Below are positions 51,768 to 62,591 of a DNA stretch of 64,000 nt, in pieces (position 1 is the stretch's first letter; every line of letters begins with the position of its first letter). Source of the DNA: Blastocladiella emersonii ATCC 22665 (taxonomy: Eukaryota; Blastocladiomycota; Blastocladiomycetes; Blastocladiales; Blastocladiaceae). The notes below the pieces were generated by a model that searched no databases, had not been told where the DNA came from, and worked only from the letters and a program-made list of their open reading frames with translations. Position numbers and translations under genes: made by a program. The stretch spans positions 806,001 through 870,000 of the forward strand of contig JANHCV010000012.1 of assembly GCA_025594325.1 (NCBI GenBank). The letters run 5' to 3'.

Positions 51768-52456
51768 CTAGTCTATCTTTCTTCTTGGAATTGTTGCTGA
51801 GCAAATCGCAGGTCGGTCGCTTCCCCGTCTGCCCGAGCGCCAAGATGAGGGATCTTTGGCGACTTGGTGAGGAGCTCGAGGCATGCGAGCTTGCTCGCAT
51901 GTCACTAGCCCCGTCGCCTTGGCCGGGGTCGCCTCAGTCCTGCCTGTTGCGCTGCTGGTGTTGTCAATGGACTTGAGCTGCTCAACCGAGTCGCGTACTT
52001 TGGCCATGAACGTGTGCTCGGCCGGATACATGCTTGAGGGCAGCGCCGAACAGCCGGTGGGCGAGCCCCGCAGCAGCTTGGCGTGGTAGATCGAGCTTAC
52101 GGGTGACGTGGCGGTGGAGAGTGAGCAGCGATCAAGAAGTTGTTGGGTGGCCGGGTCGCGTCGGCGTGCACCAGCCCAGCAATGCGTGCACACCAGCTCG
52201 CGTGCGGTAGAACCGGACAGCGCTGACGTGTACGACCAGTACATGAGGTATGGAGCCCGTGCCGCATGAACTTGGGCGTGTCACTAAGGCGGACGACGAG
52301 GCGACCCTTGCCGCAGCAGCGTGGTGTACTTGATGACCCACTCGAGTCGGTCATGTTAGTCTCGGACCGTGAGCACGCTGACCGAGTCGCGTACCCCGAC
52401 CTCGGACTCGCACGTGCAGCCGAGCGCGTGCTTGAGGCCAGCGACGACCCAAGCAA
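51768..52456 (-). other. Possible decayed coding region
   Basis: Overlapping minus-strand frames with coding-like pieces (YHAKLLRGSPTGCSALPSS, MYPAEHTFMAKVRDSVEQL, LEWVIKYTTLLRQGSP) in different frames and no clear introns. Perhaps the 5' part of the gene to its left, perhaps a relic. Confidence 0.3.
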
Positions 52457-52559
52457 CGAGACCTCGCAGAGTGTTCTTGACTTGTCTCGGGGTGCGTCAG
52501 TGAGCGAACAGACAGCCGGCGCAAAAGGCGTGGGAACGCGGCGTGAACAGTGAAAGTGG

Positions 52560-53491
52560 CGGGAGCGAGTCCCGTCAACGCGTGCAGCAGCTCAGCGCTG
52601 GTGACCATTATTTTGGAAAAGGAGGGCTTGGAAGATTACCCACACCAACTGTCCTGCGCGTACGCCTCGACTTGTCCAGACTCAGCAGAGTGTGGGGCGT
52701 TGACTGCGCTGTTCACGAGCTGCAACCAAGAAGCGGACTTGTGGGATTTATTCGTGGTCGCACACGCGGTCATCCAACGTTGCTCCATTGCCTACATTCC
52801 TGCGCTTGCATGGATCCCTGTCGCTGTCATGCATGACTTGACTTTGCGCGATCGCGCGGTTGCGCTCATGAGGCGCGATGATTCTGCGCGTCTTTTCCTT
52901 GGACTCTTGGTCTCCGCCTTTTCTCGTGGACACGTTGGCCGCCACGCGGTGCCAATCCTTCCGCATGGGCGCACAACCTGCGACGAATGCGACCTCACTT
53001 GCCAGCGCACGTACTTGATGACTGTTGAAGAGCTGCTCAAACTTGATCCAACCGCGATTCGGCGCCTCCCGGTCCTTGGCATTAGCGCGCTTAACAGCAT
53101 ATTTAATAGTTACCCGAACCTTATGGTTTCCATCCAAGTTGAGACGGATCCTCCGCTTGGTGCCTGTCGCGCGGCCTGCGACACCATCATGTACCCGCTT
53201 TTGAACCTTGTTCGCGTGCTTATCAGCACCGACCTCCCGTCCCTACTTGACAACCTCCTCGCACTGCGACCGCCTGGTTCCATGCTACCCATCTCCTTTT
53301 GGCGAGCTCTGCCAGACGAAGCTCTAGACGGAGTTAAAGATGCGCGTTGGATTGCGCAAACGGTCGCCGATGTCTACGCCTCCCCTGCCAGGGATCGCCA
53401 GTACATGAAGGAAATTCGGCGAGTCACGCAAAGGACCGTCTCATCGGAAGAGTTCAAGGACGCGCTCGCTACGGTTTTGTTTGAGTGCTGA
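52560..53491 (+). pseudogene. Unrecognised gene, copy 1, 5'-truncated
   Basis: Long open frame with no ATG before the conserved part. It is clearly paralogous to 55219-56208: shared blocks ECGALTALFTSC/ICGALVHTFSGD, ALAWIPVA/SLAWLPAA, RLFLGLLVSAFSRG/RLFLGVMLSAMARG, LGACRAACD/LGACSDACD, PISFWRALPD, and EEFKDALATV/NEFKDALVAI. The partner's N-terminal portion (53857-55197) has no counterpart here, so this copy lacks its 5' half. Helical, Leu/Ala/Asp-rich, no signal or TM; family unknown. Confidence 0.55.
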
Positions 53492-53856
53492 TCTAGGTTT
53501 GCCCCATTTTTATGACCTCCTCTAGTTATATTTCATTCACTGGAATTTTGACCTTAATCGACCTGATTCAGTACTTTTGCTGATCAGTCGCGCGGGAAGC
53601 GAAACTGGCGCGCTTTCGACCTGTCGTGGAGAGTGCCTTGTTGATGAGAGCTCCGGTCGACACCGTTCGATTTAACCTCCTAATAAAGCGCTTTTAAGGT
53701 GCAGCTGGACGTGCAACAAAACCGGTACGCGATGCGCCACTCACATGGTGATCGCGTGACGTGGCGCGCGGGGGCGGAGCGAGCGGGGTCGAGTTTGTCC
53801 TCTGATCGCGGACTGCGGCACCGCTTTCTTGATGCCAATAGACGCTCATATACACG
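53492..53856. other. Intergenic, presumed promoter of the gene at 53857
   Basis: 365 bases, AT-richer than the neighbours. GATCGCGTGACGTGGCGCG at ~53749-53767 lies about 100 bases before the ATG and resembles the array variant GATATCGCGTGA, suggesting that this motif is a general promoter element in this genome. Confidence 0.45.
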
Positions 53857-55197
53857 ATGGAATCGAATGAAATACTTGATGCAACGGACCGGCCTGCAAC
53901 TCTTGAACCCACGCTTGCGGTCCTGCCGCCGGAATTGGCGACACTTGTGTTGCAGCTGGCGCAGCCCAAGCTTGCGCTCTGCACAATAACCCGCGATCTC
54001 TTTGCAGCGGCAAACACCTTGCCGGTCGCCTGCACGTGGATCGACACTTTGCTTGCGCGGTACCCGCGCCTTGATCAGCACCCGCGGAATTGGAACGCCA
54101 ATCGTCTCACTTCCGACGTTGCCATTCTTCTCATGGATGGACTCAAACTGAACTACTACTGTCGTGACACGCCCGACTCCCCGTCACACAAACGGGTCGC
54201 TACGCTTTTCACAGTCGTCCCTTCACGGCTGATCGGACTTTTTCTCTGCGCTCTGCACAAGAGGCCCCATGGACTATTCGGCATGTCCAACTTCCTTGAG
54301 CAAGCAGTCGAAACTGGAGGCGTCACGCGCGGCCTCCGAGTTAACCCTATTTTCGCCACCCTGCAGACCCTGCTCCTTGCCGTGCTGCGACTTCACCCAC
54401 CGGATATGATCCGTTTGTTGGTCCTCGCAAAGAGCAATATGCCCGATCTTTTCCGCTTGACGCTGAATTTCAACACTTGGGTCTCCATGGTGGATCACCG
54501 CCGCCGCTACTTTTTACTCGAGCGGTTCGCGTGGCTCGAGCCCAACTTGGCCAACGTCAGACTAATTGACTTCCTCGGCTATCTTGCCATCTTTTCGTGG
54601 AGCTTCCCTGCATGGCATTCAATCCAGCGCTCTCTTGACGGGATCGACGTGGCTGCGATTATTAACACTTGCAACGCGGACCGGTTCGCCGATGTTTTGC
54701 TTGAATTCGTCCCAGAAGGCGAGCCAGGTAGTCCCGCTGATCCGACAGCCATGCTCAGCTGGCTCATTCGCGACGTGTGGGTTGACCGACCCCTCGTCTT
54801 TTGCGATCGCCCGATTGCCCTTATTCTTGCACACAAGCCGCGCGTGCTCCGCTTCGTCGCCACTGTCGACCCTGCCCGCGTTTTTAGGGATTTGACGGAT
54901 CAAAATCGCGACTTGATTACGTGGCATGTCGGGCACAGCCCAGCGACCTGGACAGCCGAGTCGATTTCGGCCCTCGACGAACTTGGTCTGTTCAATCACA
55001 CTGCGTGGGGTCATGTTGCGCACTCCTGGGCGCTGTCCGCTCGAGCCGGTGCTACCTGGATCAGTCCGCCTGCAGCGGCTGCCGCGACTCGACTTGCTGG
55101 CGACCGACTCGACGCAGCTTTGAAGGCCGGTGCGTTTTTCTTGATCAGCGATGAGGGTGATTGGTTATCTCACGACTACCACGTTTTTCCCGTTTAG
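53857..55197 (+). CDS. Unrecognised helical-repeat protein (N-terminal part of copy 2)
   Basis: 446 codons, intronless. Starts MESNEILDATDRPA, then an F-box-like LPPELATLVLQLAQPKL at residues ~22-38, followed by helical repeats (LLARYPRLDQHPRNW, LLERFAWLEPNLANV, DLITWHVGHSPATW). Large paralogous families of this look (F-box-like start plus ankyrin-like helical repeats) are common in zoosporic fungi, but I cannot assign it. The frame stops 21 bases before the next conserved frame begins; sequence between suggests the two were one protein now split by frameshifts (SVEQLLQTWRAGAVSS in frame 2 at 55199-55250). Confidence 0.6.
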   Translation: MESNEILDATDRPATLEPTLAVLPPELATLVLQLAQPKLALCTITRDLFAAANTLPVACTWIDTLLARYPRLDQHPRNWNANRLTSDVAILLMDGLKLNYYCRDTPDSPSHKRVATLFTVVPSRLIGLFLCALHKRPHGLFGMSNFLEQAVETGGVTRGLRVNPIFATLQTLLLAVLRLHPPDMIRLLVLAKSNMPDLFRLTLNFNTWVSMVDHRRRYFLLERFAWLEPNLANVRLIDFLGYLAIFSWSFPAWHSIQRSLDGIDVAAIINTCNADRFADVLLEFVPEGEPGSPADPTAMLSWLIRDVWVDRPLVFCDRPIALILAHKPRVLRFVATVDPARVFRDLTDQNRDLITWHVGHSPATWTAESISALDELGLFNHTAWGHVAHSWALSARAGATWISPPAAAAATRLAGDRLDAALKAGAFFLISDEGDWLSHDYHVFPV

Positions 55198-55218
55198 CGT
55201 TGAGCAACTGCTTCAAAC

Positions 55219-56208
55219 GTGGCGAGCCGGTGCTGTCTCCTCAGAGCATCCTTTGCGCGGGTTCACTACAGCGATGATGGTGTCAAAGCCTTTATTCATA
55301 CTTTCCTCGCCGCCATCCAGACCGTCCCCGCCGATTCACCGTTCGCTCGATGCTCGCACGCTCCAGCATCGCCTTGCACCGATCCGGCAATTTGCGGAGC
55401 TTTAGTCCATACGTTCAGCGGCGATCTGGACGCCGACGTGTTCGACCTGTTCCTTTTGGCCAACACAATCTTGAAGCGGTACTCCGTCTCGAGCTGCCCC
55501 TCGCTCGCATGGCTACCTGCCGCTGCTTTGCACAGCGACAACGTCCGTGATCGCGCCACCGATCTGATGACGAAAGATGGTACCACTCGATTGTTCCTTG
55601 GCGTGATGCTTTCGGCCATGGCCCGCGGCGCCTTCATTCGCCGCCCCAATCGGGTTGCCGTGGGGGGGATACTGGCTTGCGGGTATTGCGATCTTGCGCG
55701 GCAGCGTGTGTACCTGGAAACAGTTCGCCAGCTCGCAGAGCTTGACCCCGAGGCCATTCGCCAGCTCCCGTTCTCTGTTACATTCCTCCTTGGTCTGCTG
55801 AACGTCGGCGACAATCTCGCCTATGTTCGTCCTTTCGACCGGGAAAACGCCCTTGGCGCGTGTTCGGACGCATGCGATCCGATCCCCCGCCCTGCGCTCG
55901 GCATGTTCCGGGTCCTGATGCGGGCGAACCTCGCGAGCTTGATTGAAAACCTCTGCGCGGACATGCAGCCTCATGAGCAGCTCCCCATCTCGTTCTGGCG
56001 GGCTCTCCCAGACGGCGCGCTTGACTCGCTTCACGACGCTTGCTGGGTTGCTCGTACTGTCGCCATCGCGTTCAAGAATGGTAAATCGGGGCCCGCGATC
56101 AACAAGGAGATCCGTCGTGCCGCGCCCGAAACGGTCGCATCGAACGAGTTCAAGGATGCCCTCGTCGCGATCCATTTTGATGCTTGGCCGCTTTTTCGCC
56201 CATGGTGA
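55219..56208 (+). CDS. Unrecognised protein (C-terminal part of copy 2)
   Basis: 329 codons; paralog of 52560-53491 along its whole length and better preserved. Blocks: DGVKAFIHTFLAAIQTVP, VRDRATDLMTKDGTTRLFLG, an ACGYC-DLARQR segment matching TCDECDLTCQR of copy 1 (possible metal site), LPISFWRALPDGALDSL and VASNEFKDALVAIHFD. No own ATG precedes the conserved part convincingly, which supports a former fusion with the frame at 53857-55197. Function unknown. Confidence 0.55.
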   Translation: MASRCCLLRASFARVHYSDDGVKAFIHTFLAAIQTVPADSPFARCSHAPASPCTDPAICGALVHTFSGDLDADVFDLFLLANTILKRYSVSSCPSLAWLPAAALHSDNVRDRATDLMTKDGTTRLFLGVMLSAMARGAFIRRPNRVAVGGILACGYCDLARQRVYLETVRQLAELDPEAIRQLPFSVTFLLGLLNVGDNLAYVRPFDRENALGACSDACDPIPRPALGMFRVLMRANLASLIENLCADMQPHEQLPISFWRALPDGALDSLHDACWVARTVAIAFKNGKSGPAINKEIRRAAPETVASNEFKDALVAIHFDAWPLFRPW

Positions 56209-56329
56209 CCCTGATGTTCTCTTACTCTGATATACACAGTTTGCTTGATTGTACTCCTTCATCACTGGGCAAGGTCAACTTGTACTATCTGGCGGGACAT
56301 TCAGGGGTCGGACCAAGTGTTGCGGCGTC

Positions 56330-56772
56330 ATTTCGCGCGACAGCGACATTTTGAGTTTACGAACGCGAAGCAGACACAGACGTCGAGCGGCTTCAGGGCC
56401 ACGATTGGTGTCGCTGCATCGGTCGGGATCACCGTGTCTGGCACGGTCAGCGCCGCGCTCGCGGCCTCCTTGGACGGCAAGTTCACGGCCGCCGAGATGC
56501 TCGACATCGGCCTCAACGCGGAGCACATTCCAGTCCAGCTTGGTCCTGCAGGCGGGCTCGCGACGCAGCTGACGGGCCGCATCGTGCGCGACGAGCGGGC
56601 GGAGGCGGCCGCCTCGGAGGTCTACAAGTCCGTGTGCCCGCGCAAGTGCGCTCCGTCGGGCGGGAGCGCGTACGTCGAAGAAGCGGGCTCAGCCGCGGCG
56701 GCCGAGGACGGTAGGCTTCTCGGGGAGGTGGGCGGGTTCGTTGGCGAGCTGGCGCCAAGTTCCGTTGGTTGA
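56330..56772 (+). pseudogene. Glycine-rich small protein, copy 1, 5'-truncated
   Basis: Open frame lacking an ATG and the coiled-coil start seen in copy 2. Shared features: a Gly/Ala/Val-rich hydrophobic stretch (GVAASVGITVSGTVSAALAA), LDGKFTAAEMLDIGLN matching VTVKEGVDIAANVA, GPAGGLATQLTGRIVRDERAEAAA matching GPAATEITGKMVDDERAAAA, and the acidic end EDGRLLGEVGGFVGEL. Likely a relic of a local duplication. Confidence 0.5.
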
Positions 56773-57263
56773 GGCGTGATGTTCTCGTCTTGAATGGTCA
56801 TGCATGACCTTTCCCCCCGCTTGCGTGCAACTTTGATTGAAACTCGCGGGTGATCGTAAGCTGGGTCAGGAACGTGAGACGCGTCGCGCCACACCGCTTA
56901 CACACGAGCGCCTCGCGTTTCGGTAGCCGCAACTCCGTCCAGATCACAGAAAACTCGTGACGGTAGGTCTAATTACAGTACGCCTAGCGGTGAGGTGGCA
57001 GGCACCCGTTACTGTTTCGCGGAGCGACGCCCCACGTCTGTCGCAAACAGTAGGTTTTGCGCGTGGCTCACCGTTTTGAATGCCCTAAATCATTCTAAAG
57101 AGCTACTTTACTGGCACTCAATCGTCTCGTGAAGTGAACAGTGAGCTGGTGAAAGCACTGTCACTGTTCCCCACTACGGTGTTTTGGGCAAGCACCGCGG
57201 CGAGCATGGTCAGTCACGGAGACTCCCACGAGAAGATCGGCGCCATACGAGGGGCCACCGCTG

Positions 57264-57270
57264 TATAAAA
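57264..57270 (+). promoter_or_regulatory. TATA box of the gene at 57371
   Basis: CTGTATAAAAGGGCG about 105 bases before the ATG, with a C/T- and CA-rich leader (CACATCTCCTTCACTCACCG) between. A classic strong TATA box, unusual in this window. Confidence 0.7.
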
Positions 57271-57370
57271 GGGCGAGCGAACCCGCTCGCAGCTCTTGCT
57301 TGTCCACACAAGTCCTCGCGTCCATCACATCTCCTTCACTCACCGTACATCAACCGACCGAGCCTCCAAC

Positions 57371-57993
57371 ATGTCGACCTCGCAGGACATTCACAAGAAG
57401 CTCCTGGAGCTGAAGCAGCAGGAGGCTTTTCTCATCAAGCAGGCGCAGGAGCTCAAGAAGCAAGAGCTCGAGCAGCAAAAGCTCGAGCACACCAAGAAGC
57501 AGGGCGGCGCCGGCCTCAAAGCCTTGGGTGTGGCCTTAGGCACCGCCGTAACCGTCGCCGGAATCGGGTATGGCGTCGCCGGGACGGTTGATTCCGTCAC
57601 ATCGGCCGGCGAGGACGGCCACGTTACTGTCAAGGAGGGGGTCGACATTGCCGCCAACGTGGCCCGGACGACTGGCGTGCTCGGACCCTTTGGCCCAGCG
57701 GCTACCGAGATTACTGGCAAGATGGTCGACGACGAACGGGCAGCCGCCGCAGCTGCCGCGGCGGCCGAGGACAACATGGGCCAGCGAGCATGATGGCGCA
57801 GGATCCGTCGATGGTCGACGCGATGGCGCAGGACACGGCGTGGGTGGGCGGGGAATCGTTCGACCCTGCTCCTCAGTTCGATCCGGCCGCGTTCAGCACC
57901 AACCTCCCTATCGATACCGCCGTAGAGGACGCAGGTTTCTTCGAGGGACTTGTCGAAGTGGTTGGTGAGCTGCTGGGAGCCCTCTTTGCTTGA
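57371..57993 (+). CDS. Coiled-coil, glycine-zipper small protein, copy 2, with ATGA overlap
   Basis: ATG 57371 begins MSTSQDIHKKLLELKQQ, a strong Lys/Gln/Glu/Leu coiled coil to residue ~45, then a Gly/Ala/Val-rich possible membrane or glycine-zipper stretch (GLKALGVALGTAVTVAGIG), and GPAATEITGKMVDDERAAAA. The first frame ends at TGA 57791-57793. An overlapping frame starts at ATG 57790 (MMAQDPSMVDAMAQDTAW) and runs to 57993, ending EDAGFFEGLVEVVGELLGAL, which matches the end of copy 1 where both parts are in one frame. So either a frameshift split one protein in two, or the ATGA overlap allows reinitiation or slippage. Role unknown. Confidence 0.6.
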
Positions 57994-59168
57994 GGAGCGT
58001 GGAAAACTGCTGGGAGGCCTTGTTCTGTTGCGCTATTGGCTGTAAAAAACATATATCGCGTTTGTATACAATCAGTAGAGCGAGACAGAGCTGAAATATT
58101 TCTCGTTGAACACTTATCCGTGCGTCGGCCTGAACGTTCGCGCGGTCCACCTCGCAAAACAAGGACGCGTCAAACAATCACGTGATGTCTCGCAGCGTGT
58201 CTCGCGCGCTCGGCCGCGCCTAAACGCTGGCCGAAACGCGCCATCACGCATATCCATCTGATGACTATGGCGAGCTTCGCGCTGTGCAACTTGAGAACGA
58301 CGCGAGGAGGTGAGAATAGCCGTTGCTGGCCCTCTTGTCGGCCCGCTCGCTGCGCCTCAACATTGTCAAGCGACTCAACGGCTCACTCGAGCGCGTATTG
58401 AGTCTGGTAGCGACCTGCATGATGTGGGATTCATCGTGTTCCATTTTGTGTGTAGCCAGTTTCTTTGCCGATATTGCAGCGAAGGCGACTCGCCTTGAGA
58501 GCGAGCGACCAAGCGTGAGTGAAGTGAGGTGCAAGATCCGATCTCCGTCCTGCCATCCGACCTCTCGACGAGCAACTGCGTAAAACAATCATCAAGCGAC
58601 CCGCAAGAGCATCAACCATCCACAGCGCAAAAACGCGGCTTGAGACAAAAGCTAAGCGCTTCGAAGCAGCGCAGGCGGCGGCATCCCCATTTCAGGGTGC
58701 GGGGTCCTGCGTGTTCTGGCCACTCGCCTACGCGGGGCTTACAGTACTGCCTTCGCCGTCGCTTTTGAGGGACGCGGCGCGCGTCCGCAGCCGACGCGGA
58801 CGCGGGGGACATGCGCACGTGATACCTCGACGCGTCGTTTTCACTACCCCTTGGCCCGTTCCCCGTTCCGACGTGACGTTTGAGGGAACGTGAACCGCTT
58901 GGCGCGACTGGGCGATCAGTTCTCATGGCCGAGTTGAGTCGAATCGAGATGCAAGGTGCCGTCGACCGAGGCACGCGCGGGCACAGTTCAAGTGGCTGCA
59001 GCCGTCATGGTCGGACCCCGTTTCCGCGACAGCCGTCAACTTTAGCGCGGCCATCGGTGGCCTCGACTCGCCCGTCGACCGGCGGAACCTCATCGGGACG
59101 CAATTGAGTTAAGTGTGAACGTGTGATCTTCAGTTTAATATATGCCCTCATCACCCACAACACCTCCG
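57994..59168. other. Intergenic, no gene recognised
   Basis: About 1.2 kb. A block GACGCGTCAAACAATCACGTGATGTCTCGCAGCG lies at ~58162-58195 (in pieces GACGCGTC and TCACGTGA), and CACGTGATACCTCGACGCGTCG near 58817, again the array-type combination, here without a recognisable gene start. Short frames only. Confidence 0.5.
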
Positions 59169-62051
59169 CTACGCCGCATCCCCTTCCGCCGCACCACCCT
59201 CCTTGTGCTGCTCGCCCGCCATCTCGTCGGGGCCCCGGATCGCCGGCAACGTGTTACTGCTACTCCCCGGCGCGCCCGCAGGGTACCGGTACGCCGCGTC
59301 GCCCTGCTGCTGCTGCTGCTGCTGCTGGTCGTAGTACCGCGCATACTCGGCCGCCCCACCTTGTTGTGGCTGCGGAGCGGGCGGGCTCGCGGCGGTCAAA
59401 GACGTCGCGGCCGCGGGCGGCGGGTACTGCCGCGCGCCGCCACCACTCGGTGCGCCGCCCGCGGGACTCGCCGCGGACTCGCCGGCACCTGCGCCGGCAG
59501 CGGCCGACGGCGGCGGGTACGGCGCGCCCGCCCCACCCTGCTGCTGCTGTTGGCCGGCGGCGGCCGCGACCGCCGCGGCCGCGGGGTACAGGTACGGCCG
59601 CGACGCGCCGCCGTGGTACCCACCACCCGCCGACCCCGCGGCCGCAGCGGTATCGGGCGGCGTGGTCCGCGCGCCCCCCGAGAGAGGGTAGTACGCGCCG
59701 GTGACGGGGTCGTAGTGCTGCTGGTGCTGCTGGTAGTGCGCCGCGTAGTGCGATTGCTGGTAATGCGATGCGCGCGAATGATGCGCGTGTGCGGCGTGCG
59801 CGTGCGCCGCGTGCGAGTGGTAGTGCGACGCCTGCGGCGGCGGCGCCGCGTAGTGCTGGCTGTACGGGTACGCGGCGGCGTACTGCTGTGCAGCCGCGGC
59901 CGCTGCGGCCGCCGCCTCGTCCTCGCCGACGCCCGCGGCCGACGGAACCGACGGGGGTGGGTAGTGGTGCCCGCTGCCACTGCCACCAGCGCGCGGCGGG
60001 TACCCCGGGTACGCCGCGTACGCGCCGTAGTGCCCGCGGTACGCTGCCGCGGCTGCAGCTGCCGCGCCGGGGTGCGCGGACGGGCGCACGGAGGACCGCG
60101 GCGGGGGCGGGGGTGCATCGTCGCCACCGGCGCCGGCAGTCGCGGTCGAGCCCGTCGCCGAGACCGTGGCCGCCTTGTCAGCGCCGCCGTCAAACTGCTG
60201 CTGCTGCTGCTGCGCGTCGTCGCCCGCATCACCGCCGGCGGCCGACGCTTGCGCGGCCGACTGCGGGGGCGGCGGCGGGTTGGCGTAGTAGTGGTGGTAC
60301 CCTGCCGCCGCCGCGGCCGCCGCTGACGGCGGGTATCCGGCGTACTGCTTCGCCCCGGCGGCGCCCGCGTACGCGCTGCGGCGGTACTCGTCGTACCCCT
60401 GGGCGTCGTACTCTGCACCTGCACCGCGGCGGTAGTCGTAGTGGGAGGCGTAGTAGTGGTGGTACGCGGCAGCCGCCGCGGCATCGTCCGCCGCAGCCGC
60501 AGCGGCGAGGCGCGACGGGGAGAGGTGCGAGCGGCCGGGATCCCCACCGGCGCCGACGCTGACCCCGGGCATCGGGCTGGCCGAATGCGACGCGGCCGAC
60601 TCGGTCCCGGCGGGGCCGTGCACCTTGCGGCGCAGGTGCGACGACGCGGACATGGCGGCCATGGCGTTGACGGAGTCGGTCTTGCCGGACTCGGGGGTCT
60701 TGATGGGCGGGAGCTGGTGCTGGCCGTGGCCGTGGCCGTGGTGCGCGTGGTGGTGCGGGTAGTGGTGGTCGACGGGCGACAGGATCAGGCCGTCCTTGGC
60801 CGAGGATGCGGACCGGGACACGGGCGCCATGGGCGGCGTGGTGAGGGGCTCCATGGGCGCGGGCGGCGGCTGGGACTCGTTCGCCGACGCCGCGGCGGCG
60901 GCAGCAGCTGCCTTACCGCGACCCGCACGGCCGCCCGTGGACGCGAGCTTGGCGCGCTTGGGCGGCGGCTGCTGGCGGCGCACGTCCTCGTCGTCGTCGT
61001 CGTCCTCGCCGTCCTCCTCAGCGTCCTCCTCGTCCTCGATCTCGCGCTCGCGCTCGCACTTGGCCACGTCCTCGACATTCTCGGCGGGCGCCGCAGTCAC
61101 CGGCGGTGCGCGCGTGCTGCTGAGCGCGGCGGCCGCCGACGTCGCCGCAGCAGCAGCAGCAGCCGCGCGCGAGGCGGGGGTCTTGCGAGTGCGCGCCGTC
61201 GTCGTCGCCGTACTGGTCGCGGGGGACGAGGTGGAGCTGGTCTTGCGGCGCGACGTCGTGGTGGCGGCCGGCGCAGCCTCAGCGGCGGGTGCCGGGCGCG
61301 AGGGCGGCGGCGGTGGTGGAGCCGCAGCGGCGGCCGCGACACGCGCAGCCCGGGCAGCCGCCGTCGCCTCCGCGAGCGCGGCCTGCTCGGCCTTGAACGC
61401 GGCGTTCGCGGCCGCGGTCGTCGCGGCGGCGGCGGCGTTGGCGGCGGGGGTCGCGCCGGGGGTCTGCTTGAGCACTACGAGACAGACACGTCGTCAATCA
61501 CCGACCACGAACACACACGCCCCCCGAAATCAACGTACGCGCGGCGAGCTCCCCGTTGGGCGTCGTGATCGGCGCGGCAGGGATCTCGATCCCGTCCTTG
61601 CTGAGCGCGGGCACGGGGTTCTCGCGCTCCTCGTCCTCCTCGGCGGTCTTGTCGAGGAGGCCGACCAGGATGCGCTTCTCGGCGCGCAGCCGCTGCACCT
61701 GCGCGCGGATCGCCTCGCGGCGCAGGACGAGCTCGTCGTTCTCGGCCTCCATGGCGCGGATCCGCGCGCCCAGCTCGACGTACTTTTTGCGGTACTTGCG
61801 CTCTACACCCGCCAAAGTGAGTGAGCAGGGTGGATCGGGGTGCGAGAAGAGGGAACGTGAGTACCGTCGGCAAGGGACAGGTAGCCCGTGGTGCTGGCGC
61901 CGCTGGCCGTGGTCGCGCGCGGGGCCGGCGCAGGCGCGGCGGAGGGCGCCGCAGATGGTGGCGGGAACTACGCCAGATTTTCGGGTCGGTGAGTGGGAGT
62001 GCGTCACGGTCAGAAGCGGAGGAGTAGGGCACCCACCTTGGCCGCCTTCAT
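59169..62051 (-). CDS. INO80F/TFPT-like chromatin protein with long low-complexity tail
   Basis: 895 aa, exons 62051-62037, 61967-61865, 61802-61539 and 61474-59169; all junctions GT..AG and in frame, the first exon only five codons. Residues ~35-95 form a coiled coil LADERKYRKKYVELGARI, NDELVLRREAIRAQV, RLRAEKRILVGLLDKTAEED that resembles TFPT/INO80F (and fungal Iec3-type) subunits of the INO80 remodeller. Then comes an acidic stretch (EDEEDAEEDGEDDDDDED), a basic stretch PPPKRAKLAST, and ~500 residues of Ala, His, Tyr, Pro, Gly and Gln runs, the kind of prion-like low-complexity tail seen in nuclear proteins. Assignment rests on the short coiled coil, so moderate. Confidence 0.65.
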
Positions 62052-62591
62052 CGTGGTCGCGGTCGCGGTCGAGGTCGCTGGTGGTTGGTCGATGCGTCGC
62101 CGATATGCGTGGGGGTGCGGAGGAGAAGGGCGGGCAGTTGCGCGGCGCGAATATTACGCGTGGAGGGGGCGGGAGAAGGGATGGGCATGGCGGAAGCCGG
62201 GTGGGATCGCAAACACGGTGGGCGGTGGGGGCGGCGGGGCTGTGAGATGCGCGCGGGTCCGGCCAAGCGGGCGTGCGGGCGGCACGGTGCGAAGGCAGCA
62301 GGCAGGCGGAGAGAGGCGAGCCGAGAGAAGCGCGGAGGAGGCAAAACCAAACCCGTCACGTGCGCCGAGGGACCCGGACGCGCGCGCCCCGTGGCTTGCC
62401 TCCCGCGATCGCTTCTCCTCTTCTCCGCTCCTCCTCTCGTGGTCGCTTCGATAAACGTGAAGAAAGGTGAACTCGGGGGTGGTGATTAAAAGTACAGGGC
62501 GGAGAGGGAATGGACATGGCACCCGCCCATCAAACAAGCCAAAAACTCGCGTCGCTCGCTGGAGCGCGTGCGCGCGCGCACCGATGCACGC
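62052..62591. other. Intergenic between the INO80F-like gene and malate synthase
   Basis: 540 bases holding the promoter of the INO80F-like gene (minus strand) and the 3' flank of malate synthase. A GTCACGTGCG E-box lies at ~62355. No gene seen. Confidence 0.5.

Noticed and set aside
59142-61568. Two plus-strand open frames (394 and 375 codons) opposite the INO80F-like gene
   Set aside because: Almost entirely Arg, Val, Gly and Leu in runs, as expected when Ala/Tyr/His-rich codon repeats are read from the other strand.
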